From: Phyllostachys edulis | Lineage: Eukaryota; Streptophyta; Magnoliopsida; Poales; Poaceae | NCBI GenBank assembly: GCA_036346405.1 | Contig: CM070558.1 | Coordinates: 620,001-684,000 of the forward strand | Reading direction: 5' to 3' | Length of the DNA: 64,000 nt | Shown here: one piece after another, positions 46,196 through 57,620 of the stretch | Layout: the number at the start of each line of letters is the position of its first letter | How positions within the stretch are numbered: the first letter of the stretch is position 1 | Notes under the pieces: model-generated | Seen by the model: only the letters and a program-made list of their open reading frames with translations | Databases searched by the model: none | Told to the model about the DNA's origin: nothing | Translations under genes and position numbers: made by a program

Positions 46196-46400
46196 GAGGT
46201 CTTGACCAACAGAGGTCTACAACACAAGGAGGAGGTCTAGACCACAAAGGTCTAAACACAGAGAAGGAGGGTCTAGACCACAGAGGTCTAAACACTGAGA
46301 GGAGGTTTAGACCACAAAGGTTTAAACACAAAGAGGAGAGGTCTAGACCACAAAGGTCTAAACAGAGAGGAGGTCTAGACCACAAAGAGATCTAAACCTC
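46196..46400 (-). repeat. ~40-bp repeats with GGTCTAGACC palindromes
   Basis: Five or six units of the form GGAGGTCTAGACCACAAAGG followed by TCTAAACACAGAGA, each with a ten-base perfect palindrome. They are part of the larger GGAGGTC field of copy D. Confidence 0.8.
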
Positions 46401-46638
46401 ACTGGAGGTCTAAATTTCAAAGGGGAAAGCCTCAAGAGGGTCCACACACAAGGGAAGGTCTGAACCTATAAGGATGCCCTTGGCCAACAAAGGTGGTCCT
46501 CACAAGAGACCAAGGGGAGGTCCCAGAGACAAAGAAGTCCTGCGAACAAGGAGGTCTGGACTCGAGGTCCAACCCAAGGAGGTGGTCTTTGTAAGAAAAC
46601 CAGCAAGGACCAAGGGGGAGGTCTTTGCAAAAGACCAC

Positions 46639-46825
46639 GGGGAGGTCCTGTGGACAAGAGGTCCAAAAGACACAACCACGGGGAGGTCCTGTGGACAGGA
46701 GGTCCAAAAGACACAACCACAGGGAGGTCCTGTGGACAGAAGGTCCAAAAGACACAACAACGGGGAGGTCCTGACGGTCGGATCCTCAAAGAGCAAGTCC
46801 TGACGGTCGGATCCTCAAAGAGCAG
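46639..46825 (-). repeat. 41-bp tandem repeat plus 26-bp doublet
   Basis: Three near-identical 41-bp units start at 46639, 46680 and 46721, each with GGGAGGTCCTGTGGACA. A fourth unit begins at 46762 and changes into a 26-bp segment (TCCTGACGGTCGGATCCTCA) that is itself repeated. Confidence 0.85.
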
Positions 46826-49372
46826 GGGAGGTCCGAGAAGCAAAGATACTCAGGGAAAGCTTGGACCGTCAGGATCTAAATCAGACGAAGCAAGGCAAAA
46901 GGGGTTGTTCGGACCAAGTGAGCGAGCCAACTCAACCAAGCCGTTCGATGCAGATCGGAGGGCTAAGAGGGAAGGGGACGTTCGGACCGTCCGAACGTGC
47001 CAACAAGATCGGGCTGCCCAACATCATCGAACGGTCCTTAGGCGATGAAGGCAAAACTTTAAGCGGTACGACCGCAAGAGCAAGCGGTAGGTCCAAACGC
47101 TAAAGGAGGTCTAGGCCTAAAGAAGTCCGGACCTTCCGATCCAAACGAAAAGGAGGTCTGGATCCTTAGATCAAACAACGGAGAGGTCTGGACCCTTAGA
47201 TCCAAACAAAGAAAGAGGTTTGGACCTCAAAAGTGATTCAAACCAACAAAGGAGGTTTAAATTAGAGGAGAGGGAGAGATCCAAGCTCAGAGGAGGTCCA
47301 AAGAACTCAAGGGAGGTCCTATGAACGTAGAGGAGGTCCAAAGGACACGAGGGCAACTAAATAAACAAAGGGGGAGGTCCAAGGGACACAGGGAGGTCCG
47401 ATTGGACACAGGGAGATCAGAAGGAGCTCCATATGGGCATAGGGAGGTCCATATGGGCATGGAGAGGTCCAAAAGGACTCAGGGACACCCAAATGAACTC
47501 AGGTAGTTCAAATGAATGTTGAGAGGTCCACGGGGAGGTCCAAACAGAGAAAGAGGTCTAGATCAAGGAGATCTAGATAGAGATGGACATTTAGACCAAA
47601 GGGAGGTCTGAACACAAAGAGATTCAAACCAACAAAGAGGAGATCTGGATTAGGAAAATCCAAACACAAGGCTCCAGGGGAGGTCCAGAGGAACGCAAGG
47701 GAGGTCTAGACAGAGAGAGACCTGGGCATTAGGAGATGCCCAACAAAAGAAGGAAAGCCTCTGCCGGGGGGGGGGAGACCTGGAGGAGGAGAAGCTAGCC
47801 CGAAGGACAAACAAGATAAACAGAGAAAAGGGGCTAAAAGCCAAAGAACAGCAATAACTCCAAAGCAACCAAAAGGGATTAATTGAAGTTTGATTAGTTC
47901 AAGTTAAATCTCCAAATTTCTGAAATCTTCAAGTTATGCTTTGAACTCTCATCAAAACCGAATGATTATTTTTATTTTAAAAGCTTTTCAAAACTCTGGA
48001 CAAACGGGATGTTACAGGGTCCTTGATCGTGAAGTAACTTGTTTGCGATTCCAGCGTCTATTCGAAAGAACCGAGAAGAATTATAAATAATAAAATAAAT
48101 TCAATAGCAACAAAATTCAAATATTTTTGCATATTCAGAAATAGCATGATTTAAGATGAATTTAGAAAAAAAAATATTTATCCAATTTGGAGTTCATATA
48201 CAAAAGTTATAATCATTTGAATTTGGTTCGGTTTGAAAATTCAAGAAAATCATAAAAGTGATGACGCCGATGGCGTATTTTATGATTTTACGCTTTGTAA
48301 CAGAGAAGACGTATTCCTTTCGAACTGAAAGCAACTTTTCCATTTTTACATTTGTCTCTAAATCAATTTCTTACATGTGGGCCCTACATGTCAGTCTCTC
48401 AAGTTTTTAAGTCACGTTTTTATTTAAGAAAACTGTGAATGGTCCCATATGTTAGTGACTTATTAGTTATTAACTAAGTGATTAACCTTAACTTAACTTT
48501 ATCTCAAATTGATCTTTGACAGGTGGGGTCCACTTGTCATTCTCTCGGGCTTTTAACACGTTTTAATTATGAAAATAGTGGGTGGGTCCCATATGTCATG
48601 ACTCATTTTCTAAAACCCATTTAAATTAGATTTCTGTTTAGCTTTTGACCAGTCCCACATGTCAGTGACTTAGTACTTTTAACTATCATCATTAGTACTA
48701 ATCTAAACAATTAGTGGGCCCACCGGTCAGAGAGAGATAGAAGGAGCGGAGCAAGGCAATGAAGCTTCGGGCGCATTTAACCTATTAACGACAAACAAAG
48801 ACATTGAGTGGCATAAAGGGAAGAGGATCCATCACTACTACAAAAGGTTAATATCGACGCCTCATCACGCATTTGCTGACCAAAACCGCCGGTATAGATT
48901 CAATCACGACGGTTTTGGTTTAGAGACCGCTCAGGCATCGGGCCGCGCTTAAAAACCGCTCGCGAAGAGAATATCACGCACGGTTCATGTTGAAAACCGT
49001 CAGGAGTATCACGAGCGGCTCAACAAGAACCGCTCGTGATATTATCAAGATCACGCACGGTTTTAAACACAACCGTCAGGAGTATCACGCACGGCTCAAC
49101 AAGAACCGCTCAGGATATTATTAGTATCACGCACGGTTCTTAAAAATAACCGCTCGTGATAATATCGCCCGGCGTGAGTTTCTTCATCGCCGCTATGCGC
49201 TCGTTGCCATCCGCCGGCCTCGGCGCGCTCTTCATCGCATCGATCCGCTTCGCCTCGATGCGTCTCTTCGCCTCACGCCCGAATTTATTCCTTGTTTTAT
49301 AAAAAGGATCATCCGCCATCCAAGATGATCATCCCCACATACTTATAAAAAAATGTAAATGGTGCCTCTTCC

Positions 49373-49891
49373 TTGTCGCCGCAGATCGATGGCCTTCCCC
49401 GCGATCTGCATTTGTCGAGCACCTCTCGGTGTAAGTTGAACTGCGTCGCGGAAGAACACTGCTTGATCAACAGTTGTCTTCACTCCTCCGCCTGCAGAAT
49501 TTGTCGGAGCAGTGACGCCACCTTCCGCCGCCTTGACATCCTCCTCCGTCGTGTCTTCCGGTGATCTCCCACTTTCGGCGAAGTTTATCGCGCCATCGAC
49601 GTAGTCCTCCAAAACGACGCTGCACGCCTCCGTGAGGCTTGCCGCCACTTGACTGTAATCGAGGCGGCAGAAGCATCGAGTCGACCAGCCGAGACCCTCA
49701 AGCAAGGGAAGAGAGCCTATGGGCTCAATTCTTCTTGGTTCAACAAACCGAGGGTCTTCGGAGACACTTTAACGAAGCGTCAATGGGTGGACGATTTTGT
49801 GCTTCGTCACGATGATCGTGAACCGTCCGATGTCGACACCGCCGCCTATGAAGTATTGCAGATGGAGATAGCAAATTACCTTCGCCACTAG
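49373..49891 (+). other. Unidentified gene-like segment inside the CACTA element
   Basis: A plus-strand frame ending at 49891 reads EAAEASSRPAETLKQG and then WFNKPRVFGDTLTKRQWV, with an upstream extension in the same frame as far as about 49500. Codon choice is GC-rich like host exons, but no family is recognised and the start is unclear. It may be a captured host-gene fragment or a degenerate element protein. Overlapping minus-strand frames look less convincing. Confidence 0.3.
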
Positions 49892-50759
49892 AAAAACCTT
49901 GTTTAATTATAGGTTTCGCTTTTTAATATAAACATGTAATTTCTTCATGTCATGTAAGTGTATATACTTGAGAAAAATTATTTCACGACGGTTCCATAAT
50001 AGAACCGCTCGTGATATGTCCATATCACTGACGGTTCTATTGTGGAACCGTCGTGATATTATCACCGACGGTTCCATAATAGAACCGCTCGATAAGTCTC
50101 TTTATAAGTAGGAGCTAGCCTAGCTTGCCGCTAGGGTTTGCGCCTAACTCGCCACTCCCTCGCCGCCTTACTCTCGTCCGCTCTCCCCGTCCGCCGCCGA
50201 CGCCGCCATTCTTCCCATCGCCGACGGTTAGGCATACGGTGACATCGCAAAAGACACTCAGACGATAAGAGTGTCTTTTTCAGCCACAAGTAGCCACAAC
50301 TATGGTGACGCCCAAACTCGTCACTCCCCCCTCCGCCGCTAGGGTTTGCGCCGCCTAACTCCGCTCCTCCCCACCTCGCCCGCCGCCGACCTGCGTCGCC
50401 ACACCGCCTCGACCCCTTTGCGCCTGCTAGGCTCCGGCCGGCTTTGCTTTCCCATCCTCCTCTATTCTCCTCTAGATCTGTTAGCTTAATGTCTTTTGTT
50501 GAGTTTGATTTTTATGCATGAGCCTTAAGTTGTGTCCCGATGTTTGTGTGATTTATGCAAGGTAAAGGAAATGGATGAGGGTTGTGTTGGTGGTGGGTCG
50601 CCACCGTGGTTGCGCCTGCACTAAGGTCCTTCTCTGCCTCTACCCTCCTTGCTCAGGATGAAAATGGCTAGCTAGTGCTCGCGATGGATGCCGAGGGCTA
50701 CTATCGGTGTGGTGGGTTTGGACACCCTTGGTCTTGTTCTCTTTGTCGATGAACCGCTC

Positions 50760-51052
50760 AATGATGTTAATAGTTTTATGCTGAAATTGAATTGATAATT
50801 AGTTCATATTAATAGTCCCCTTGCTCGTGATGTAATGATGTAAATAGTCTTATGCTGAAATTGAATTGATAATTAGTTCATATTAATAGTCCTCTTGTGT
50901 GTGATGTAATGATGTCAATAGTCTTATGCTGAAATTGAATTGATAATTAGTTCATATTAATAGTCCCTTGCTCGTGATGTAATGGTGTCAATAGTCTTAT
51001 GCTGAAATTGAATTGATAATTAGTTCATATTAATAGTCCCCTTGTTCATGCC
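50760..51052. repeat. 74-bp tandem repeat, four copies
   Basis: Units start near 50771, 50845, 50919 and 50992 and share TTATGCTGAAATTGAATTGA followed by TAATTAGTTCATATTAATAGTCC. Copies differ by a few bases. The array lies in the interior of the CACTA element. Confidence 0.9.
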
Positions 51053-53511
51053 TGGCCAAGTTCTCCTACCTCTTATGCACTGTGCACGCCCTACCATTCC
51101 ATTCATAATCTCTTCTCTATATAAAGTCTCAGCCTCATTCTCCAGAAGAACAATCAAGACTCAAGCAACAATATGAGAATGGTTGCTTGGTGTTCTTGTT
51201 GGGTTTAAAGACGCATTACATGCTCAAGAATAGTTGGTTGCTAATACATGATGCCACTTCCTACCGGAGTACGTAAGATCAACTACACTTTTTGAACATA
51301 GCGACGCCCAATCCGTAATTGATGTCCGAATGCTCTCTTTGCATCCATACTTTTGAATTTGCAGGCTCAATGAGGTTGCCCGTGGCTACCGCCTCATCCT
51401 TCTCATGTCGTGGACGATCCCAAAGTGGCCGAGAGATCATTTAACAATATATATATAATATATATATGATGCCGATTTAATGGTACAAGCACCAACGCTG
51501 GGCCTTTATAGAGAAAAGTCATCACAGACGGTTCCAGCCACAAACCGTCTGTGATATGTACTTATCACAGACGGTTTGTGGCTGAAACCGTTTGTGATAT
51601 GTGCTTATCACAGACGGTTTGTGGCTGAAACCGTCTGTGATATGTGCTTATCACGACGGTTTGTGGATGAAACCGCCTATGATATTATTATCGCAGACGG
51701 TTTGAACCACAAACCGCTCAGGAAAGTATACATCACAGACGGTTCAAAACCGCTCGTGATGACCTCATGTCATCACTGACCGATAAACTCAGACGGCTCA
51801 CGAAACCGTCTGTGATGACGTTTTTGAACCATCCGTGAAAGCCTTTTCTGTAGTAGTGCATGGCGATGCTTGAGGCTGTGGCGACGAGAAGAGAAGTGGA
51901 CGGAGGCGGCGCTACACCGGCGAGAAGCGACGGAGGCTCTTGGGCTCAAATGGGTTTTCATGGGAGAGGTGTTCTCGGAGCTAATGGCTTGGCATGCTGG
52001 ACTCAGTGGGTCAACACAGTGCTAACGGGCCAGGCACAGGGACCAAGGGACGTCAGAGGCGAGCCGGTGGTGTTGTTCCACGATGGCGCCATGGATGGCT
52101 ATAGGGTTGACAACAAAAACTACTCGCCCAAGGTGAAATGAAGGGTGCATGAGGATCAAGGGCTCACCACGATCACAACGTTGATGATGATGAGGTCAGA
52201 GACGGCTTGGGACGGCCGATCGACAGTGAGCAGCAATGACAGTGATGGCTTCAAGGTGACAGCTATCCTTGGCAAAAGGGAGGCTATAATGAGCCATGCG
52301 TTAGCTCACTAGGACGTTAGGAATGGTGAAGACGAAAGTAATCGACAGGGGATTTACCAGTCAGCAAGAAATGGTAGAAATGACGACAATGTCTGGGAAT
52401 GGGCAAGATGGTGAGGATGCTTGCATTCTCTACAAGATGGCCATCATTAAGTGGGGGAAAAGCATCACTAGGGCATGGAACACGTGATGACACGCGAAAA
52501 TCAGACCGGAGCTCACCAGAGATGGCAGAACGCAGCAGCTTGGATTGTGCGTGCTAGAGTCAAAGACGACGATGGCGCTACAGAGCTCTAGAGGCTGCAT
52601 TGAGGAAAGAAATAGCATAAGGGAGGTGCAAGACATGTTGTGACGCACGTGTCATGGGAAGAGGAGCTCACCAGAGCAGCAATGGTGCAGAGGCGTGCTC
52701 ACTGGTGTCGAGAACGACACTCACATTCCCGCGGATCCAAGGAGCGAGAAGCTCGGGTTTACGCGAAAACGGAACGGGGGCGAGCTGAGGGAGAAGATGA
52801 CATGGTTGGACGGCTTATGTATTGAGGATAAATGCGCGATAAGGTGGCGAGAAAATGGCGGGTGTGGCGAGAAAACGGAGCGCGTGCTCTAGTTCTTTGC
52901 CTGTTCGGGAAAACACGACGACAGAGGGGGTGGTTGGCCGCTGTAGCGAAGGGACGGGGCATGGTGGAGTTAGTGGCGCGTTAGGAGAGCGGGAAATGTT
53001 GGGCGGTGGTAGTGAACCAGGGGCGGGCGACGGAGCGGGCGCAGCGCACTGGCGAGCGGGGCGAGGACGAGGTGGAAGACGAGTGCTGGCAAGTGGGGCC
53101 ACGGCGTCAGCGAGAGGGAGAGCGATGGAGCGGGGCGGGATCAGCTGGGCTGTGGTGGCACGCGAAGGAAGTGGGCTGCAGTGGTTTCGGCCCAAAAAGG
53201 CGAGCGGGAAATTCAATTGGGTTTTGAATTTTTGATTAGGTTGAAGTTTTGTAGAATTTTTAAACATATAAAACGAGCTCAAAAATTTATGAAACTTTTT
53301 GTGGAGACTACTGACACAGTGTGCTTGTTTGTGAAATTTTTCCAAAAGTTTATCTTTATTGAATTGTTCTCGAAAATTATTTTAAGGTCACTTTTTGTAT
53401 GCAAATGTAATAATTGATTTGAGAAAATTTTCAAAAATATGCTCAAATTAATTAAACAATTATTCTCGGTACAATAAACTTGAGTTTGAATTTTTGGAAT
53501 GTTACAACAGA

Positions 53512-55164
53512 TGTGCACCCGTGGTCGTCGTCGTGGTCGCTGCGGGACGCATGGAGGGATCGCCGCCGGTGGTCGTCGCCGCCTCCAGATCCCCCATACG
53601 CTGAAGTCGCCGCGTCCGCTACTAGCCACGTCTAGCCACGGAAGACGTTGGCTCCAAAGCTTCCTCCTACAGATCCGCCGGTTGCGGAAGCCGTGCCCTC
53701 CACCTTCGGTCGTCGGAGCTGTCGCCTCCGCCCAATCGATTCTCACTGCCTCTTCTGCCCGATGACGGCATGTGGTGGGGACTGTGGGGGGAACGGGTGG
53801 CATCGTCGGTGGTGTGGGGAGGTGGGCTGCGTCGCCGGTGTGGGGTAGGGGCAGCGGTAGGTGTGGGAGTGAGGAGATCGGAGAGGAAGAACAGAAATGA
53901 AGAGAGCTTACACGGTTAGGATGTTTTTCTATTTCTTTCTTTTTGACACAACGTGGTCCCACTTCAATAATGGAATCGGATCAATACACTGATGTATGCC
54001 GATGGTTAACGAAGTATGATATTTGATACTAGTCAAAATTGGCGTGCTGCTTTCATCGACTTGGAAAGAAAATGACGGTTTCGACTTTGGACCATGGCCA
54101 GCTTATAGCATATAGCGAAACTTTTGCGGGCGATGAAAGATGCCTGCATCCATCACCAGTTAGCTCCTCATCGATGGGTCATATGACTCATATCAAGCAG
54201 GATCCATCACCGTTGAAAAAGAAGGAGGAGAAGAAGAAAATGACAGGATCGATGGAGAGCGAATTGACGAAATGGATGGGAGATGACCTGCTATATATAT
54301 TTATATATATGCTACCTATCACGGCTCTGATATCCTTTTGTTAATCGGACATTGGTTGATTTTTATGCTGCAAATGGTACGTTCACTTACATATACATAC
54401 TAATTACTCCACATTCATTAAACAACATTATCTCCACATGTATCCATCCTGAGCAGTTGACATTCTCCTTGTCCCGCGGGAGGGCCTCCGTGAGGCCCCC
54501 CGCAGATGCCGTTCATTACAGGAGAGAGAGAGCGAAGGGTGAGAAGAGAAAGGAGATTGGACGGTGGCTGAGGGAGAGGCCTCACGGAGATCCTCCCTCA
54601 GAGAATTTATTTCCCCCTACCTAGCTATCCAGTCCAGCAGTAGTACAAACGCAAAGTACAGCAAGGGAAGAAGTACGTACCGATCCAAGTACTAGTACGT
54701 ACTTCATCCTTCGTAGCGAGCTTCTCTAGCTTCTATGCTAGCTAGCTAGCTAGCGGCTAAGAATTAACATCTCATTCATTTCTTTTCCAAAAATCTATCT
54801 ACTATATCTATTATATTATTAATACAAAGATAAAAAAAAGTCACCACGTTCACTCTTAAGAGCTAAAAATTATCATGTTAATTAATCAGAGAAAAAAAAT
54901 ATAGAATGCCTCCAAAGATGTATAGATACGAGAGCTGTTACAGTTGTACGGAAAATTCCACCGTAAGTGTACATAAGTACTGTAGTATATAGCCGTGCAG
55001 TTGCACAGAGAATAGGTACAGCATGCTGTATGTATGATTATAAGATCATATATGCAGTAATTGAGCGGCTACGACTCGATCAGAATTGAACTGGATATTG
55101 CTGATTGCAACTGGCAGTAATTATTTGTACGTTTGTGTGTAGACGCTGCATCGCTGGCTGTGCC
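53512..55164. other. Intergenic flank upstream of the third peroxidase
   Basis: This is the sequence on the right of the copy C insertion. The first ~330 bp are GC-rich and coding-like (CGCCGCC, GTCGTCG runs), but the frames 53499-53765 and 53648-53848 match no known protein. Around 54475-54600 an imperfect inverted pair (GGGAGGGCCTCCGTGAGGCC and GGCCTCACGGAGATCCTCCC) suggests a small degraded element. The remainder is AT-rich. Confidence 0.4.
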
Positions 55165-55172
55165 TATTTATA
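55165..55172 (+). promoter_or_regulatory. TATA-like box of the third peroxidase gene
   Basis: TATTTATA lies 92 bp before the ATG at 55257, leaving a leader of about 60 bases, the right spacing for a plant promoter. Confidence 0.55.
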
Positions 55173-55256
55173 CCGGCCGCGCGGGCGCAGAGGTCATGCC
55201 GTACGTGTCTATTCACTGCGTCATTGATTGAGGAAAAGAATAGGAGATCGATCGAG

Positions 55257-56710
55257 ATGGCCTCAAGATCAGCTCTTGCGCGGCCGTGCAGCTGCTCCAT
55301 TGCAGCACTAGCTGCAGTGCTCCTGGTCATCTTTGGTGGTTCCTTGACGACGACGGAGGCTCATGTGCACTTTGGGGCGTACAACAAGACGTGCCCCCAA
55401 GCGGAGGACGTGGTGCTCAAGGAGATGACCGCCGTTCTCACCAAGTCGCCGGACCTCGCCGGGCCCCTGCTCAGGCTATTCTCCGTCGACTGCTTCGTCG
55501 GAGTAAGCATGCGTGCAGCTAGTCAATTAAGTGAACACTGTGCAACACATTAATTAATTATGCATGATTACATACGACATGCTATGCGTAGGGTTGCGAG
55601 GGGTCGATCCTGCTCAACTCGACGGCGCACAACACGGCGGAGAAGGACTCGCCGCTGAACCAGGGCGTCCGGGGCTACGACGTGATCGACTCCATCAAGG
55701 CCAAGCTCGAGGCCGCCTGCCCCGGCGTCGTCTCCTGCGCCGACATCGTCGCCCTCGCAGCCCGCGACTCCGTGCGCCTGGTACCTACACGTAACTAGCA
55801 TGCAGTTGGTAGTTATATCCTATGCGTACGTGCATGCGTCGACTTGAATTGAATTGAAATGATCCATGTAGACGAAAGGGCCGTACATCCCGGTTCCTAC
55901 CGGACGGCGGGACGGGAACAGGTCGGTCGCCGCCGACGTGGCTCCAAACTCTCCCCCGCCGGGCGCAAACATCAGCGACCTCACCGCGCTGTTTGCCAAG
56001 TTCAACCTCACCGCCAAGGATCTCGTCGTCCTCTCAGGTATGGTATGCTAGTCCATGATCCATCCCATTGCCACTGTCTGTCTGCGCAGGACATTTCTTT
56101 TCTTTTGTGGCCTGAAACCACCCACTGGGCCACTAGTGAAAGTTGGGCTTCTTGTAACATTTCTTCTCTTCTGTTTCCTCAAGGCGCGCACACCATCGGC
56201 CGGGCGCACTGCTCCTCCGTCTCCGGCCGCCTCTACAACTTCACCGGCCAGAACGGCGCCTCCGACCCCACGCTTGACGCCAACTACACGGCGGCGCTCA
56301 AAGGACAGTGCAGGCCCGGGGACCTCGCCACCCTCGTCGACCTCGACCCCGGCAGCCCCACCACCTTCGACCTCGACTACTACCGGCTGGTGTCCGCCCG
56401 CAGGGGCCTCCTCTCCACCGACGCCGCGCTGCTCCTCAACGACACCACCAAGGAATACGTCCTGCGCCAGGCCAACGCCACCGCATCCGACGACTTCTTC
56501 GCCGACTTCGCCGCGTCCTTCATCACCATGGGCAAGATCGGCGTGCTCACGCACGAGAAGGGCGAGATAAGGAGGCAGTGCTCCGCCGTCAACCCGCCGT
56601 CGCCATCGACCTCCTCGGCAGCGGCCTCCGGGGGGCATGCCGTGCTCTTCAGCTCCCTAGCTGGGTTGCTCCTTATACTCCTCCTCGCTGCTGGGCCTCT
56701 GGTGCTCTGA
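55257..56710 (+). CDS. Class III peroxidase-like protein lacking the distal histidine, with GPI-type tail
   Basis: Exons 55257-55502, 55592-55780, 55872-56037 and 56184-56710 give 375 residues; all three classical peroxidase introns are present at phases 0, 0 and 1. A signal peptide (AALAAVLLVIFGG core) precedes HVHFGAYNKTCP. The distal motif RLHFHDCF reads RLFSVDCF, so Arg73 is kept but the catalytic His is Val77. The following GCDG is GCEG, altering a calcium-ligand position. The proximal His203 (SGAHTIG), the cysteines and the FFADFAASFITMGKIGVLT block are intact. After the usual CSAVN end, residues 338-375 add a Ser/Ala/Gly linker (SSAAASGG) and a hydrophobic end (LAGLLLILLLAAGPLVL) with no cytoplasmic tail, as in GPI-anchor signals. 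Classical peroxidase activity is doubtful; it may be a membrane-held pseudoenzyme. The frame is otherwise clean, so it is not an obvious pseudogene. Confidence 0.92.
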
Positions 56711-57620
56711 TTGATTCTGAGAGCGGAAGCTTCTGAATTAATTTGGTTTGTCTACATGCTAATGCTGGCTCAACTCACTCACTCTGCACTATATATGCAG
56801 CCGTGCATGCATGCAGCAGCAAGTTTGACGATTGCTTTGGTTTGTTTGTTTCTACTTTGATATTTGTGTTTCCTTAATTGCCATGATCATGAGATTTGTT
56901 TCTCCCCGAAGATATCTCTGATATATTGTTGTAAGGGTAATCATACAGCTCCTGCGTCCGGAGAAAGCATTTTTTTTCCGAACGGACACTCTGCACGTGG
57001 CCTTCTGAATAAGACTTCATCCACGCTCGTTTTTTTTTTTTACGTTTTTTACATCTATTCGCTGCTGTCTTATCCCCATCCAGAAGTTACTCTCTGCTCT
57101 TGTCTTCTACCGATGAGGCCATAGGAGCACCTCTGCCTTCTCCTATCTAAGCATCCAGTGACGGATCTGCATAGAGGGCATGAAGCCGGCCTCCGGCTAG
57201 CTCCTCTGGTTCTTCCCCGCCTCCTTGCGCCGCCACCGCTCCCTCCTGGCTCCCACGGCGCCGTCGACGGCCAGCTGGAGGCGCTGCTCTTCAGCTCCGG
57301 TGGCGGCGAGTGCACTGCAGTGTGGACACGGCACATGACGTTGACGGTGGCGCTGGAGCTGCGGTTGCTGGTGCCGCTGGCCTGCATGCCGCGGCCCCAA
57401 GCCGGTGCAGCTGTGGGAGGTCGAGCGAAGGTGGTGGCGTGGCTGCTAGCGCACGGCGGTGGCCTACACAGGGCATCGGAGGCCGATAGGCGCGGTGGTC
57501 CCCGGCTCGAGCTCTCTCCCATGCCGCCACAGCTCCCTCCTGGCCCACCCTTCAGCTCGCCCGCGCCGGCGTGTGTCTCTCTCTCTCCGTGCCTCCCTTG
57601 GCTAGATGTTTTGATTTTGT

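Larger units (their letters stand above)
43593..48016 (-). mobile_element. Solo LTR copy D with GGAGGTC arrays, nested in copy C
   Basis: A 4,424-bp insertion begins (minus strand) TGTAACATCCCG at 48016 and ends GGTCCTTACA at 43593. It is flanked by the perfect 5-bp duplication GGGTC (43588-43592 and 48017-48021). From about 45590 to 47800 it is dominated by GGAGGTCC/GGAGGTCT boxes, that is, GACCTCC when read in the LTR's own direction, as in the 5.5-kb LTRs at 8662 and 19281. No polyprotein is seen. Frames such as 46474-46803, 46650-47048 and 46432-46755 are products of the repeats. Confidence 0.88.
48833..51858. mobile_element. Non-autonomous CACTA (En/Spm) transposon
   Basis: A 3,026-bp element begins CACTACTACAAAA and ends TTTTCTGTAGTAGTG, with the 3-bp target duplication CAT at 48830-48832 and 51859-51861. 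Both ends hold many subterminal repeats of the type ACGGTTTGTGGCTGAAACCG with TCAC/GTGAT flanks, in direct and inverted orientation (48850-49160, 49980-50100, 51520-51850). No transposase is seen. The interior carries GC-rich gene-like sequence (49190-49900 and 50120-50460) of unknown origin and a 74-bp tandem repeat. Confidence 0.93.
41824..53506 (-). mobile_element. Solo LTR copy C of a Del-like family, carrying two nested insertions
   Basis: On the minus strand it begins TGTAACATTCC at 53506 and ends AATCCGACA at 41824, with the perfect 5-bp target duplication ACAGA at 41819-41823 and 53507-53511. Removing the nested LTR (43593-48016) and CACTA element (48833-51858) with one duplication each leaves about 4.2 kb. 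Its body matches copy A at 25762-28467. No gag-pol remains, so it looks like a solo LTR left by recombination. It separates the second and third peroxidase genes. Confidence 0.85.

Noticed and set aside
46432..47048. Frames of 98-132 codons
   Set aside because: Products of the 41-bp and GGAGGTC repeats of solo LTR copy D, open in several frames at once.
52815..53345. 176-codon minus-strand frame
   Set aside because: Lies inside LTR copy C, is proline/serine-rich without a domain, and has a competing plus-strand frame.
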